Assembly: GCA_009602735.1 (NCBI GenBank)
Contig: WELA01003670.1
Span: 1,001,588 to 1,026,587 of the forward strand
DNA: 25,000 nt
Direction: 5' to 3'
Source of the DNA: Mesotaenium endlicherianum
Taxonomy: Eukaryota; Streptophyta; Zygnematophyceae; Zygnematales; Mesotaeniaceae
Notes under the pieces: generated by a model
The model's input: only the letters and a program-made list of their open reading frames with translations
Databases searched by the model: none
Told to the model about the DNA's origin: nothing
Shown here: positions 18,601-25,000 of the stretch, piece after piece
Layout: every line of letters begins with the position of its first letter
How positions within the stretch are numbered: position 1 is the first letter of the stretch
Program-made: the position numbers and the translations under genes

Positions 18601-19617
18601 GAGTGAACCCTAATCCAACCCCTAGTACGCAAGGACCCTCTGTTCTTCCTCTCGTCCGATCTACCAGGCCTACAGGGCGCTCCGCCGTTGCGTGTTTCGC
18701 GGTCCGGTTTTTTCCGGGCGAGGAGCGAAGCGGGTCTGTCCTGTAGTCACGCCTTTGTCGCCTCTAGAATCTGGAAGTCGAAAAACCTGGAGTCCCCCTT
18801 GATGGGCGCGCTCCCGTTGTGTGCGGCGTGCGGTGGCGCGGTGCCGAGGGCGTGCCGAGGGCCGGTTGGTGTGGAGCTGGAGCCTGTGGGAAGAGATTTT
18901 ATTTCTCTCTCTCTCCCTACCCGCCGTGCCTGCCGCCGAGCTAGGGTTTGCGATTTTCGGGACACCAGTGTCCCGGGAGAATGAGGCTTCTGTTCGGGGA
19001 AAGTGAGGCCCTCGCGGCCGCTGGGGCCCTCGCTCGCTGGGTGCGGCACCTGTGCGCGGTTCCTTTCCTTTCGCTTGGCGTTGAATCGGTTGAGAGCTCC
19101 CCGCTCGGTGGTGCCATCTGGTCTTTTGAGCTTCTCTTGTATGGGGGGGGGACCTCACTCTCTCTCTTGGGGGCACCCAATCTGTGCCCCCCTGACTGGT
19201 ACTGGATTCTCTACTCTCTACTCTAATTCCTTGGTTGGTACTATGCGTGTCCTCTCAAGCCTCGAGGGTCTATTCTTGAGGGAGGTTCCCACCTCAGCAC
19301 CCTGCGGGATTGGCGTGCGGGTGCGCCCGTCAGCTTTGGCAAGCTTTGGCGAGCGGTAGCCGTAAGAATTGTCCTCGGCTCCGACGTGAAGAGTTGAGGT
19401 CCCAGGTGTACGGTGCCTTGACAGATTAGCAGGCGATCTCAACAGCTCATTAGACGATCTGAACAGCTCAGCCAGCGACTGCGTCTCGGTTCTTCCGGTG
19501 TGCACAGCTGCCCAAAGCAGTTCCCTCACGAGCCGCAAACGTGTTTCTTTTGAGTTTTCTTTTTATTTTCAGGCGGCTGCTGTCATTCAGAAGAGGCTGG
19601 AGCCCGACCAGCTCTGA
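8571..19617 (+). CDS. SCI1-like RS-rich nuclear protein, six exons, interrupted by a duplication/insert
   Basis: Exons 8571-9622, 10583-10628, 11517-11608 (second copy 16276-16367), 17255-17456, 18454-18525 and 19573-19617 join in perfect phase to about 502 codons. Residues 1-330 are Arg/Ser/Glu/Lys-rich (GRHRSRSPSP at the start, a Ser run near 265, then a long basic/acidic coiled tract). The conserved part is RWGKYGIV, RRPEFSAWLSEVKH, the MEDYNTATFPNKKYYSLDLY block, a helical segment and IQKRLEPDQL. The EF-x-x-WL-x-E...KYY pattern resembles SCI1-like proteins (plant style cell-cycle inhibitor 1, a nuclear protein). The family call is from memory of the pattern. RS-type tails suggest a nuclear, perhaps splicing-associated role. 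Between the exon 3 copies lie another gene's exons, so the locus as drawn cannot be spliced simply. Neighbouring introns are unusually long and repeat-laden. Confidence 0.75.
9623..10582 (+). other. SCI1-like intron 1
   Basis: 960 bp from GTCAGTGC to GAGCTGCAG. The first half is AT-rich. 10259-10408 carries about five degenerate copies of a TAATGCAGTAC-TAAACCCTGA unit related to the telomere-like motif. No gene is seen inside. Confidence 0.75.
10259..10408 (+). repeat. Degenerate TGCAGTAC/AACCCTGA repeat
   Basis: Units such as AATGCAGTACTTAAACCCTG, AGTGCAGTATTTAAA, AATGCAGTACCTAGATCCTG and AATGCAGCATCTGAACCCC recur with irregular spacing of 20-45 bp. Confidence 0.7.
10583..10628 (+). CDS. 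SCI1-like exon 2
   Basis: 46 bases encoding (W)NRRPEFSAWLSEVKH between a CTGCAG acceptor and a GTGAGT donor. The phase joins exon 1 (TG+G = Trp) and leaves phase 0. It lies just left of the duplicated block. Confidence 0.88.
11098..11340. repeat. Degenerate ~57-bp minisatellite in SCI1-like intron 2
   Basis: GAGGGCCTCCAG or GAGGGCCTGAG followed by GGGAGCTCTG-like sequence recurs about four times. The same array is present at 15857-16099 in the second copy of the block. Confidence 0.75.
11517..11608 (+). CDS. SCI1-like exon 3, copy 1
   Basis: 92 bases between TGCGCAG and GTAAGTGAG encode VNLEAMSNWEEKQMF and QEYMEDYNTATFPNK plus 2 bases of Lys. It joins exon 2 in phase 0 and exon 4 (G|TACTAC) in phase 2. 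It is the best-conserved part of the protein. Confidence 0.85.
11675..11675. other. N at the right end of duplicated block copy 1
   Basis: The N sits at the base where the two copies stop matching, after a poly-C run. This is what a collapsed scaffold gap or an uncertain join would look like. Confidence 0.9.
11676..13409. other. Unassigned sequence between the duplicated block and the nuclease
   Basis: No recognisable gene. 11700-12210 is GC-rich and dense in the TGNCASSTGKCA near-palindrome. The minus strand has an open frame of 156 codons (12058-12528) with one hydrophobic stretch (CAVLFLVLFASIHSVELF). I see no family resemblance and overlapping plus-strand frames are equally open, so I do not call it. 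From 12280 on the base composition is more balanced. The nuclease promoter should lie near 13200-13400. Confidence 0.5.
13410..13529 (+). CDS. Nuclease exon 1 (signal peptide and zinc-binding N-terminus)
   Basis: 40 codons from ATG 13410, ending ICAIAQ at CAG|GTGGGA. The Leu-rich core and the CLA|W cleavage site are clear. WGSDGHRM is the diagnostic start of mature S1/P1 nucleases. Confidence 0.9.
13410..15377 (+). CDS. S1/P1-type nuclease, exons 1-4, C-terminus missing
   Basis: Secreted zinc-dependent nuclease that cuts single-stranded DNA/RNA and releases 5'-nucleotides. Exons 13410-13529, 14110-14290, 14652-14854 and 15294-15377 join in phase to 196 codons. A signal peptide (VVLCAILLLGLQARGCLA) ends before Trp23, so the mature chain would begin WGSDGH. 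That fits the family rule that the N-terminal Trp and His6 bind zinc. Other likely ligands are the Asp of WADEIK, the His of PLHFIDTP, the His and Asp of LSHFVGDIHQ, the His of PLHVG and the His of NLH. The last Asp ligand, four residues after that His, and about 80-100 C-terminal residues are absent. After exon 4 the intron runs for 38 bases and hits the duplicated SCI1-like block. Related enzymes are about 270-300 residues. Its introns are AT-richer than those of the host gene. Confidence 0.92.
14110..14290 (+). CDS. Nuclease exon 2
   Basis: 60 codons plus 1 base, PLLSKEASEAVKELLP through WADEIK and APLHFIDTPDFLCAYNYS. It supplies the metal-binding Asp and His. The acceptor is CTGCACAG and the donor is CTCTC|GTGCGT. 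Confidence 0.9.
14555..14625. repeat. TA-rich microsatellite in nuclease intron 2
   Basis: ATATATATGTATATATATG and ATGATATATATACACACGC form an AT/GT tract just upstream of exon 3. Similar TA/TG sequence lies at 14936-14990 in intron 3, beside AACATCCCA direct repeats (about 14878-14935). Confidence 0.8.
14652..14854 (+). CDS. Nuclease exon 3
   Basis: Completes SR-DCYYHRVPNNCAAAAI and runs to ALMFLSHFVGDIHQ, the most conserved motif of the family (His and Asp ligands). The acceptor is TGTGGCAG and the donor is CACCAG|GTGGGA. Confidence 0.92.
15294..15377 (+). CDS. Nuclease exon 4 (last one present)
   Basis: 28 codons, PLHVGFTGDLGGNTIH through KWFGRAHNLHE, ending at GAG|GTATGC. In relatives NLH-x-V-W-D follows, so the next exon should start with the Trp-Asp zinc ligand. 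No such exon is seen in the rest of the window. Confidence 0.9.
15416..16433. repeat. 1018-bp duplicated block, copy 2
   Basis: Second copy of 10657-11674. On its left it abuts nuclease intron 4 within a CT-rich tract, sharing only TTCCCCTCCC-type microhomology. On its right it continues smoothly (CCCTTTCTTCC) into SCI1-like intron 3. The right flank is therefore the natural continuation of the gene, and the left flank is natural only for copy 1. Confidence 0.95.
16276..16367 (+). CDS. SCI1-like exon 3, copy 2
   Basis: Identical to 11517-11608 with both splice sites. It enters in phase 0 and leaves in phase 2, so using both copies in one mRNA would shift the frame. Only one can be included. 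Confidence 0.85.
16461..16528 (+). repeat. 16-17 bp GAGGGTGGGCACTCCC tandem repeat
   Basis: Four near-copies of GGTGGGCACT in intron 3. Closely spaced GGGTGGG pairs on the plus strand could form a G-quadruplex in DNA or pre-mRNA. Confidence 0.85.
16815..16832 (+). repeat. Echo 1 of SCI1-like exon 4
   Basis: 17 of 18 bases match the true exon edge at 17254-17271 (GGTACTACAGCC-GGACC), preceded in both places by a GCGCGCGCGTG stretch. The acceptor AG is changed to TG. Confidence 0.8.
17023..17064 (+). repeat. Echo 2 of SCI1-like exon 4, acceptor retained
   Basis: 27 of 38 ungapped bases match the exon from GCAGG onward. CAG is kept, and the frame would read HSKLDVHQSKQ, against YYSLDLYQRDQ in the exon. 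The frame then departs from the protein. Confidence 0.7.
17255..17456 (+). CDS. SCI1-like exon 4
   Basis: Completes Lys and encodes YYSLDLYQRDQMMKAAAKG through EMVEFNDEDIRREEIRTIR to AMQSGM, mostly predicted helix. The acceptor is TGGGCAG|G and the donor is GGCATG|GTGCGT, phase 0. Confidence 0.9.
17818..17940 (+). repeat. Telomere-like AACCCTGA/AACCCTAA repeats in intron 4
   Basis: Three consecutive GAACCCT units at about 17882-17904 form the most regular run in the window, flanked by CTAAACCCTG and TTTAACCCCTG variants. A similar cluster is at 18543-18625 in intron 5. Confidence 0.8.
18353..18353. other. N after a poly-G run in intron 4
   Basis: Third single N of the window, in the same context as the other two (end of a G/C homopolymer). 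Confidence 0.9.
18454..18525 (+). CDS. SCI1-like exon 5
   Basis: 24 codons, AEAMRNQAQLREEMQ and YQYRLGNFE, a helical segment near the C-terminus. The acceptor is CCATGCAG. The donor GAG|GTCCCC is weak but the phase fits both neighbours. Confidence 0.82.
18526..19572 (+). other. SCI1-like intron 5
   Basis: 1047 bp. Telomere-like units occur at the start. Then come GC-rich unannotated sequence, an 18-bp near-palindrome around GGGACACCAGTGTCCC (18958-18975), an 11-bp tandem (AGCTTTGGCA/G at about 19331-19352), and CGATCTCAACAGCTC/CGATCTGAACAGCTC repeats at about 19430-19470. No coding exon is recognised. Confidence 0.7.
19573..19617 (+). CDS. SCI1-like exon 6 (C-terminus)
   Basis: AAAVIQKRLEPDQL followed by TGA, after a good TATTTTCAG acceptor. 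IQKRLxPD is the expected end of the family's conserved C-terminal segment, which supports the whole exon chain. Confidence 0.88.
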   Translation, partial: AAAVIQKRLEPDQL

Positions 19618-19667
19618 GGTGGCGGCGGCGGCTGCGGCTATGAGCGCAGCTGCAGGAGGTGTAGCTG

Positions 19668-19875
19668 CGGTTCAGATCCAATTCAGGTCTGGTTCAGGTC
19701 CTGTTCAGCTTTGGCTCAGCGTCGGTTTGGCTCTGGTTCAGCTCTTGCTGGACCAGCTATGGTGTGGGGAGGCAAGCATGCATCTGAGTGCGATGAAGCT
19801 CTCCTAGTTCAGCTTCGGTTCAGCTCGGGTGCAGCTGACTTCTGCTTTGGTTCAGCTTCGGTCCAGCACCCGTGG
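19668..19875 (+). repeat. Degenerate GGTTCAGCTT repeat downstream of the SCI1-like stop
   Basis: More than ten variants of GGTTCAG(G/C)T(C/T) at intervals of roughly 6-18 bp in the presumed 3' UTR or just past it. Confidence 0.75.
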
Positions 19876-22051
19876 TGGAGAGTATGCACTCTTAGGGCTT
19901 TCGCGACTGGGGCAGCAGATATGGGCTGGGTCTTGCGTCCTGTTGTTTATAGAGCTAGAAATTTCTATGCCTATGACCAGCTGTGGTTTCTACGCCTGTG
20001 ACCAGCTGTAGGATAAACATAGAAAGGATGATGTCCATTTCTCATATGATGTGGATTAGATCGGCGGCGTGAGTGGTATGAGTGACGAGGTCTTGACAAT
20101 GCTCTCACCTTTGGACCACCTGTTTGTTTGTGTGTTCTATTGTCTGCTCGTGCACCGCCGGTTTAAGTCAGTGCTTACTCAGCAAGTTCTTCTTGCTGTG
20201 TGTTCTTAGTTTCTATTTCTGCGGGCCCCCAGTCCAACTTCCAGTGTTCACTTGTAAGGGTTGCTGAGTGTTGGTCCTAGTGTCTGCTTCTGTAGGCTGC
20301 AAGATTACCTCAGTCTGTTTACTTGTGAGTGCTACTTTGTTCGAAAATTATTAAACTTGCAATGAACTCGACGCACCCCTATAAAATGTGGGTCCAATAG
20401 TAAAAACATGTGAATGAGGTGTTTTGAGAGAGTCATAAACTGGATAAAGGTGCATGATATTGTTGCAAACTCAAACATACTCAGCTGAGTGGTTAAAGCA
20501 TAATCTGATCCTCTATAAGAGTTGAAAAAAGGCGCGCGCGTGGAGTGTGCATGACACAGTGAGCAGCACATTGCAGGATGTATAAATTCAACCGTCCTTG
20601 TTCTACGCATGCCCTCATATAATTACATCCATGTCCAGCTTCTGGTTGCTTCCTTCAGTTCGTAGTGGTTCTTTGAAATATAGCACGCAGTGGAAGCGAC
20701 GTGCAAATGGAGAGAAAATATATTGCGTCAGATTAAACCTTCGATATCAGGAACCACTTCACAATGCAGTCTATCTTATAATCAACACAATAATTTGGGC
20801 GTGCGTACATGGCTGAAGCACATGTACTCGAACGTGCAGAATTAAAAACAGGCTACGCGGAGCATGGCCTACCAAATGGATCAATGTTAGGATGTATATA
20901 AGTTTTATTGACTGCATAGCACACACTGATTCTACTGACACTACATTGATGTAGATTGATGCGATGTCGTCACAGTCGACGCACAATGGTACAAGACTTT
21001 CCCCCATCTCGCACTTTTGGTTGTAGGTACGAAAGTGGGCAGCTTACAGCATAATACAATCCCTATGCTTAACAATCGCAATCGCAAGCAACCGAATAAT
21101 TAACACTTATGCAGACATCAAACGGGCCCAATTCACATCTGGCATCAATGTTGTGGGGGGAAAGAGGTGCGGGAGAACGGCGGGGGCGGCAGGTTCATCG
21201 CAGCAACTGACAGAGAATCAAGCCACAACGAGAGCACAAAGAAACAATCTGGCAATCAGACATGTAAGACGGGTGCGGTGCAGCCATGTGGCCATCAAAC
21301 ATGTAAGAAGGCAGCGGTGCAGCCAGCCACGGAGAACATAACAAAGACTACGAGAGCCATTACTTGTAGGGAAGGAGCTGACTACTGAATACGGAAACCA
21401 GTACAGGCGCGAGACAAGCTATTGCTTTCTGGCACTCCCACCACCAACCGCCTTGCAACATTGCCCCATGCGCACTCCCCCTATCCCCCCCTATCCCTCA
21501 GGTTCTTCGTACTTGCCCCTTCACGGCCCCTTGATACTGCAGAGTTCACTATTACAACTCACCACCTTCGCCTGGCCTGGCCAGGCTTGGCTTGGGCTTG
21601 GCTTAAGCCCAGCTCAGCTCCAGGGTGGATGGTGTGTACTGAAGCTTCTGAAAAAGGCAAACTTCTGCCGGATGGATCTGACGACAAGCTGACTTCACGC
21701 AGGGCGCCCTCGGGAGGGTTTTTTAGAGGGGACAGGTTCAAGCTGAGCAGATCGGAGGTCAATGTTTAATGGTCAATGCGTAAACGGCAATATGGCCCCC
21801 GCATGACGCTGACCCGCACCAGCAGTTCCCTCCCGGACTCTTACTCTCTCGAGTTTCGAGGATATCGAGAAAACAGGGAAACAAGCTACCGCGGGGAGGG
21901 GGGGGGTGGGGGGTGCGACGCGCGTGCCGCGCTCGACTACGCTGCGCGCGAGAGCGAGATCAGCTCTTGTAGCTTTTGAAGAATAAGAGTAAAGAGTAAG
22001 GGCAGCTTCAATAGTGGGCTCTTAGCTTCCATTTCAGAAGAAGGGAAGTTC
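19876..22051. other. Convergent intergenic region, no gene recognised
   Basis: Lies between the 3' ends of the SCI1-like gene (plus) and TIM13 (minus). Open frames here are short and resemble nothing known to me. Small features are a direct repeat of ACATGTAAGA...GGTGCAGCCA (about 21254-21326), a hairpin TGGGCTT/AAGCCCA with a 5-base loop (21593-21611), and G-runs at 21895-21915. Confidence 0.5.
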
Positions 22052-22204
22052 TCATCGAGGAAGGCCCTGGATGACGGCCTTGGAGACGATGCTGGTGGCC
22101 TCGATGTACCGCTCGACGCAGCGCGAGGTGCAGCTGGACTCGCCGTTGCTCATGCTGCTGCCGGGCCTCGTCACGCACTTGGCGAAGCACTTGTCGCGCA
22201 GGGT
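22052..22204 (-). CDS. TIM13: TIM13 exon 2
   Basis: 50 codons plus stop, starting ACC CTG CGC after a TGCGCAG acceptor. It holds both CX3C motifs and the C-terminal helix. It is GC-rich, in contrast with the AT-rich intron beside it. Confidence 0.92.
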   Translation of the reverse strand, partial: TLRDKCFAKCVTRPGSSMSNGESSCTSRCVERYIEATSIVSKAVIQGLPR

Positions 22205-23375
22205 CTGCGCATGCATCAATACGATGCATCCATGCACGCAGGTCATGGCATCAGGTACATGAGCCGACATAATAAGGATTTATGAGAAGCGGGGGCACTT
22301 TCTCAAAGACCCAGCACATCTGTTGAGGTGAATATACATTAATATATGCATATAGAAATATGTCTCACACATAGATATTAAAAATATGAAACGAGATGAT
22401 GAGGCTTAATCAATAGGAAAGCACTTGTCTCGTAGAGTCTGCTTACGATGGATGCACGCTATTATAGCATACGATGGCATGTCAGGTGTATGGAATACGG
22501 TGATGGTGGTCAACCAGTGGAACGGCACTCGTCTTGTAAAGTTGATACATCAGAAAATATGCAACACAAGGATGAGATTTAAACAGTGAATAGGGTTTGC
22601 ATTTGTCTCGTGGGGTCTGCTCACGGATCATAAGGTGGTGTCTGGTCAGAATGAAACATCTACTGTACAAATAATGTTACTGATATTAAGTCCGCAGTAC
22701 GGCTAGTGTCTCACTGCTGCCTCCCTTGAGGACCTATCGACACGGCACCAATCCCGGGATCTCTCCTTAGATGATCTCGATAGGACGACAAACTTAGGAT
22801 ACATATACAAAGTTCACCTCAGATTCAGTCTGAAGCTGAGGCAAGAGACATTCTTGAGCCCCGAGATGGACCATTAAACATCCACCCAAGTCAACTCTCC
22901 TGCTAAACCCTGGCTGCCATGTTGACTCTGAGTTGACCACATTGACTATGTGTTGCAAGGACTCACAGACAAAAACAAACTGCACTCCTAGTCCTGAGGC
23001 TCTCGGAGTTGGGGTTTAAGACTAGGCACAAGATGTGGACAATAGAGACACACCTATTACCCTGAAGCTATATGTGGGTTTATGGTCATGCTTCCTGTAC
23101 TAGACGACATGTGAGATAAAGCGTATTTTATCATGCAAAAGCGCTTCAGGCTCCCCCTCCAGAATCTCTATCCTCCATTGCATGTTGATTGGAAATAATT
23201 ACTTCCAGCCGGGAACCATCCAACTAAGCCATCTAAAACAGCCAAGAAGATTCATAGGAAAACAGCGGCAGAAAGTTTAAAGTGGGTCGTATGATCTTAC
23301 ACTAAAAAATTCCTCAGCATATGCCTGCGCCAACTGCTGTTTCATCTGGTCCATGATGACGTCGTTCGAGGGCAT
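22052..23375 (-). CDS. TIM13: Small Tim chaperone, Tim13-like, two exons
   Basis: Mitochondrial intermembrane-space chaperone that, with Tim8, escorts hydrophobic precursors to the inner membrane. Exon 1 (23375-23301) encodes MPSNDVIMDQMKQQLAQ and AYAEEFFS and ends at AGT|GTAAGA. Exon 2 (22204-22052) encodes TLRDKCFAKC through CTSRCVERYIEATSIV to GLPR and TGA. Joined in phase 0 this gives 75 residues, a normal length. The twin CX3C motifs (CFAKC and CTSRC, 14 residues apart) form the two disulphides of the small Tims. The KCVxRPG and S-C-x-x-RC-x-x-RY context fits Tim13 better than Tim8/9/10. The 1.1-kb intron carries repeated copies of the exon 2 edge. Confidence 0.92.
22421..22442 (-). repeat. 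TIM13 exon 2 echo B
   Basis: 19 of 22 bases match the acceptor/exon edge at 22187-22208. On the minus strand it reads GTAAGCAG|ACT CTA CGA GAC, coding TLRDKCF like the real exon with only synonymous changes, then a stop after three more codons. Confidence 0.85.
22525..22546 (-). repeat. TIM13 exon 2 echo C (weak)
   Basis: 12 of 22 bases match. It would read TLQDECR with the acceptor lost (CAA). It is supported mainly by its position between two stronger copies. Confidence 0.35.
22599..22620 (-). repeat. TIM13 exon 2 echo D
   Basis: 18 of 22 bases match, reading GTGAGCAG|ACC CCA CGA GAC AAA TGC (TPRDKC). The sequence left of D (AAAATATG-AAC...TTAA) also aligns with that left of B, so B and D belong to a ~178-bp degenerate tandem unit. 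Confidence 0.8.
23301..23375 (-). CDS. TIM13: TIM13 exon 1
   Basis: 25 codons in phase 0. The start is the ATG at 23375. The amphipathic MDQMKQQLAQAYAEEF helix matches the N-terminal helix of Tim13. A strong GTAAGA donor fixes the end. Confidence 0.88.
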
Positions 23376-23521
23376 GCTCGGCGCTGAAGGGGGAGAGCCG
23401 AAAGGGTCCATAAGTCCTCTCAAAAGGCTGCAGATTAGCTTAGTTTCACTGACCCTGTCAAACTTTCTGGTTGCCTTGAAAAAGTGATTAGCGGAGCTGC
23501 TTCAGTGGCACTCGGATCTCG

Positions 23522-23533
23522 CTTTTATAAAAG
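23522..23533. promoter_or_regulatory. Palindromic TATA-like element CTTTTATAAAAG
   Basis: Perfect 12-bp palindrome about 150 bp upstream of the TIM13 ATG. Being symmetrical, it could serve either strand. A tandem ATGTCACCACG pair (23561-23582) lies just beyond it. Confidence 0.45.
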
Positions 23534-23560
23534 TCAATCAATTTGGTCGCAGGCAGATCA

Positions 23561-23582
23561 ATGTCACCACGATGTCACCACG
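23561..23582. repeat. Tandem ATGTCACCACG x2 upstream of TIM13
   Basis: Two exact 11-bp copies followed by ATGG. It may be a regulatory repeat of the TIM13 promoter. No factor is recognised. Confidence 0.7.
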
Positions 23583-24823
23583 ATGGCCAAACTTTCATAG
23601 ACGAAAAACACAATGGGCTGAAGGGGAAGGGCAGGAGCAGGCAAGAGTGCGTGGGCAGGAAGCAGGCATGATTATAGAGTGAACGAAGTGCTACGAGGGT
23701 GTTCGAGTTGCGAACCAGTCGTTATGCAGCTACACATCGCCGGACCCCAATTTGTACAGAATGACGTAAAAAGCGGCCCAGCGACTTCCCGATTGAGCCC
23801 ATCCAAAAAGATTGTAAAATACATTTCTTTCAATGTTTTTGGTTACAACTCACGCAGATCATTTATACTGAATAGATGAAGAGAAGTTTAAGAAGGAACA
23901 TGTAAAATGGAAATTATATAACGGGCCCCTGCCCTCTTGGTTTCTTCATTTTCTTTTCACGTTTCCTTGGACGAGTTGCGACATGGCTGCATGCGATCGT
24001 CGGCAGCTAGTGCCGAGGGACGTGTACACTTGAAGCACGTAAAGAAGACTTGTCGGTAAGTTTTGCTAGTCCAAGCTGGGAGACGACTTGCAGTGACTTG
24101 CAGCACACAGAGGAGGCGAAGTCAAGTCTACACTCTTTCTATAGAACCTTCCGCAGCTGCGTTCCTTCGTTCAGCTTCATCATCAGTAAAGACGCAGGCA
24201 GCTCTCCAGCAGCAGGCAGCAAGCTGCAGGTTTCTGACCACGTCGAAACGGAGGAAGGTTGCCTATGGTTGCGACATCTTTTTATGAATAGCGTCAGTTG
24301 CAGTTTCCTGTTGATGCCTGGTTGCTCGGTTTGTCCTTTGCAGAAGGACGCAGTTTCCGCCAGAGGTATAGTTTAGTGAAGTTTAGTTAGTAGTAGCTGT
24401 TGATATCGTCGAGGGAACCTTTGATCCTCATATTTTAGTCGATCTAGCCAGCTTCTCGAGCGTGGCAACGGATTTTTGTAGCAGGCTCGTTCGATCTCTC
24501 TTGCCCTTGATTAACTATTGCTCCTCTTTAATATATAAGATATCGCTTAGCAGTATGTCCTTTCATCTTTCTTTTTGAGATTACTCACCCCAGCAGTCTG
24601 CGCTTGGTAGACCTTCGGATTTGTTTGAGCCTTGCAACCAAAACAGTCAAAGGCGTCTGATCATATGCACAATTTCTCTGCTGGCGCAGAGAAACTGCAC
24701 TTCTGTTAGTGCTGACAATAAGGAATAAGAAGTAAGCATGCCCTTGCCAGGCAGGCAGCAGACTATCCATCTTGTGAGGGGCCTTTATCAGACCTGGCAC
24801 TATCAGGTGAATCCAGCACCGTA
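23583..24823. other. Intergenic sequence, no gene recognised
   Basis: Contains an open plus-strand frame at 24050-24376 (Ser-rich, no family resemblance, Cys scattered) and a minus-strand frame at 24585-24827. Neither has homology that I can recognise or good exon signals, so neither is called. Confidence 0.4.
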
Positions 24824-25000
24824 TCAACTTATGTCCTTCCTGTTAGAGTTCTTCATTGTGTTGAGGGTGTTGAGGTTGAAGGCCTGCTGAAGGTAGAGAA
24901 CAGGGCTTTCAGTGGGTGGGAAAATAGTCTGGGTGTTATCCTTGAAAATGTGAAGTTGGAGGGACCGGATCTGCTTTGGGATGCATGCAGACTCATGGCG
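24824..25000 (-). CDS. Possible 3'-terminal exon of an unknown gene at the right edge
   Basis: 59 codons open from the window edge to TGA (24824-24826) on the minus strand, including QIRSLQLHIFKDN and SPVLYLQQAFNLNTLN, ending NRKDIS. The composition looks protein-like and a CAAAGCAG at about 24974-24981 could be an acceptor. I recognise no family. An open stretch of this length can occur by chance. Confidence 0.3.
   Translation of the reverse strand, partial: RHESACIPKQIRSLQLHIFKDNTQTIFPPTESPVLYLQQAFNLNTLNTMKNSNRKDIS

Larger units (their letters stand above)
22205..23300 (-). other. TIM13 intron
   Basis: 1096 bp from GTAAGATC to TGCGCAG (minus strand). The part near exon 2 consists of the echo array. 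The rest (22700-23300) is unremarkable, AT-balanced sequence with one TGGGGTTTAAG telomere-like unit near 23010. Confidence 0.85.

Noticed and set aside
19373-19407. Possible echo of the SCI1-like exon 5 donor (CCTCGGC...TTGAGGTCCC)
   Set aside because: Two short matches separated by a large length difference are not convincing.
21422-21769. 115-codon plus-strand frame
   Set aside because: Composition is driven by local repeats, no homology is recognised, and it lies in the convergent intergenic region.
22482-22670. Echo D as an alternative TIM13 exon
   Set aside because: It lacks the second CX3C motif and the C-terminal helix, so it could not give a working small Tim.
24050-24376. 108-codon Ser-rich plus-strand frame upstream of TIM13
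   Set aside because: No conserved motif and no splice or promoter signals to support it.

Overview
The window looks like nuclear DNA of a eukaryote, most likely a GC-rich unicellular alga. The genes are split by GT-AG introns. The proteins are typical of eukaryotes: a nucleolar DEAD-box helicase, an RS-rich nuclear protein, a secreted S1/P1 nuclease and a small Tim chaperone. Introns and spacers carry degenerate telomere-like CCCTAAA repeats, long G/C homopolymers and CGTGCG-rich minisatellites. No bacterial operon, rRNA, tRNA or CRISPR array was found. I cannot name the species.

Layout. Positions 1-7672 (minus) hold a Dbp7/DDX31-type DEAD-box RNA helicase in five recognisable exons. It runs off the left edge, and the exon that should carry Walker A (motif I) was not found in its 3.6 kb intron, which contains an N. 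A divergent spacer (7673-8570) separates it from an SCI1-like RS-rich gene on the plus strand (8571-19617), whose six exons I could join in frame to about 502 codons. That gene is interrupted: a 1018-bp block with its exon 3 occurs twice without a visible difference (10657-11674 and 15416-16433). Between the copies lie about 3.7 kb of foreign sequence, including the first four exons of an S1/P1 nuclease that lacks its C-terminus. Both junctions are low-complexity tracts and one is marked by an N, so the arrangement is either a misassembly or a very recent rearrangement. Removing one copy plus the insert restores a normal gene. A convergent two-exon Tim13 gene (22052-23375, minus) follows. The right edge (24824-25000, minus) has an unidentified open frame.

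The most unusual signal is recurrent. Introns contain degenerate copies ('echoes') of the edge of a neighbouring exon, often with the splice site kept. They occur beside Tim13 exon 2, SCI1-like exon 4, helicase exon A (a donor edge) and helicase exon C. A near-palindrome of the form TGNCASSTGKCA is also heavily iterated in the GC-rich parts and straddles several helicase splice sites. Apart from sharing a neighbourhood, the four genes have no evident common pathway.
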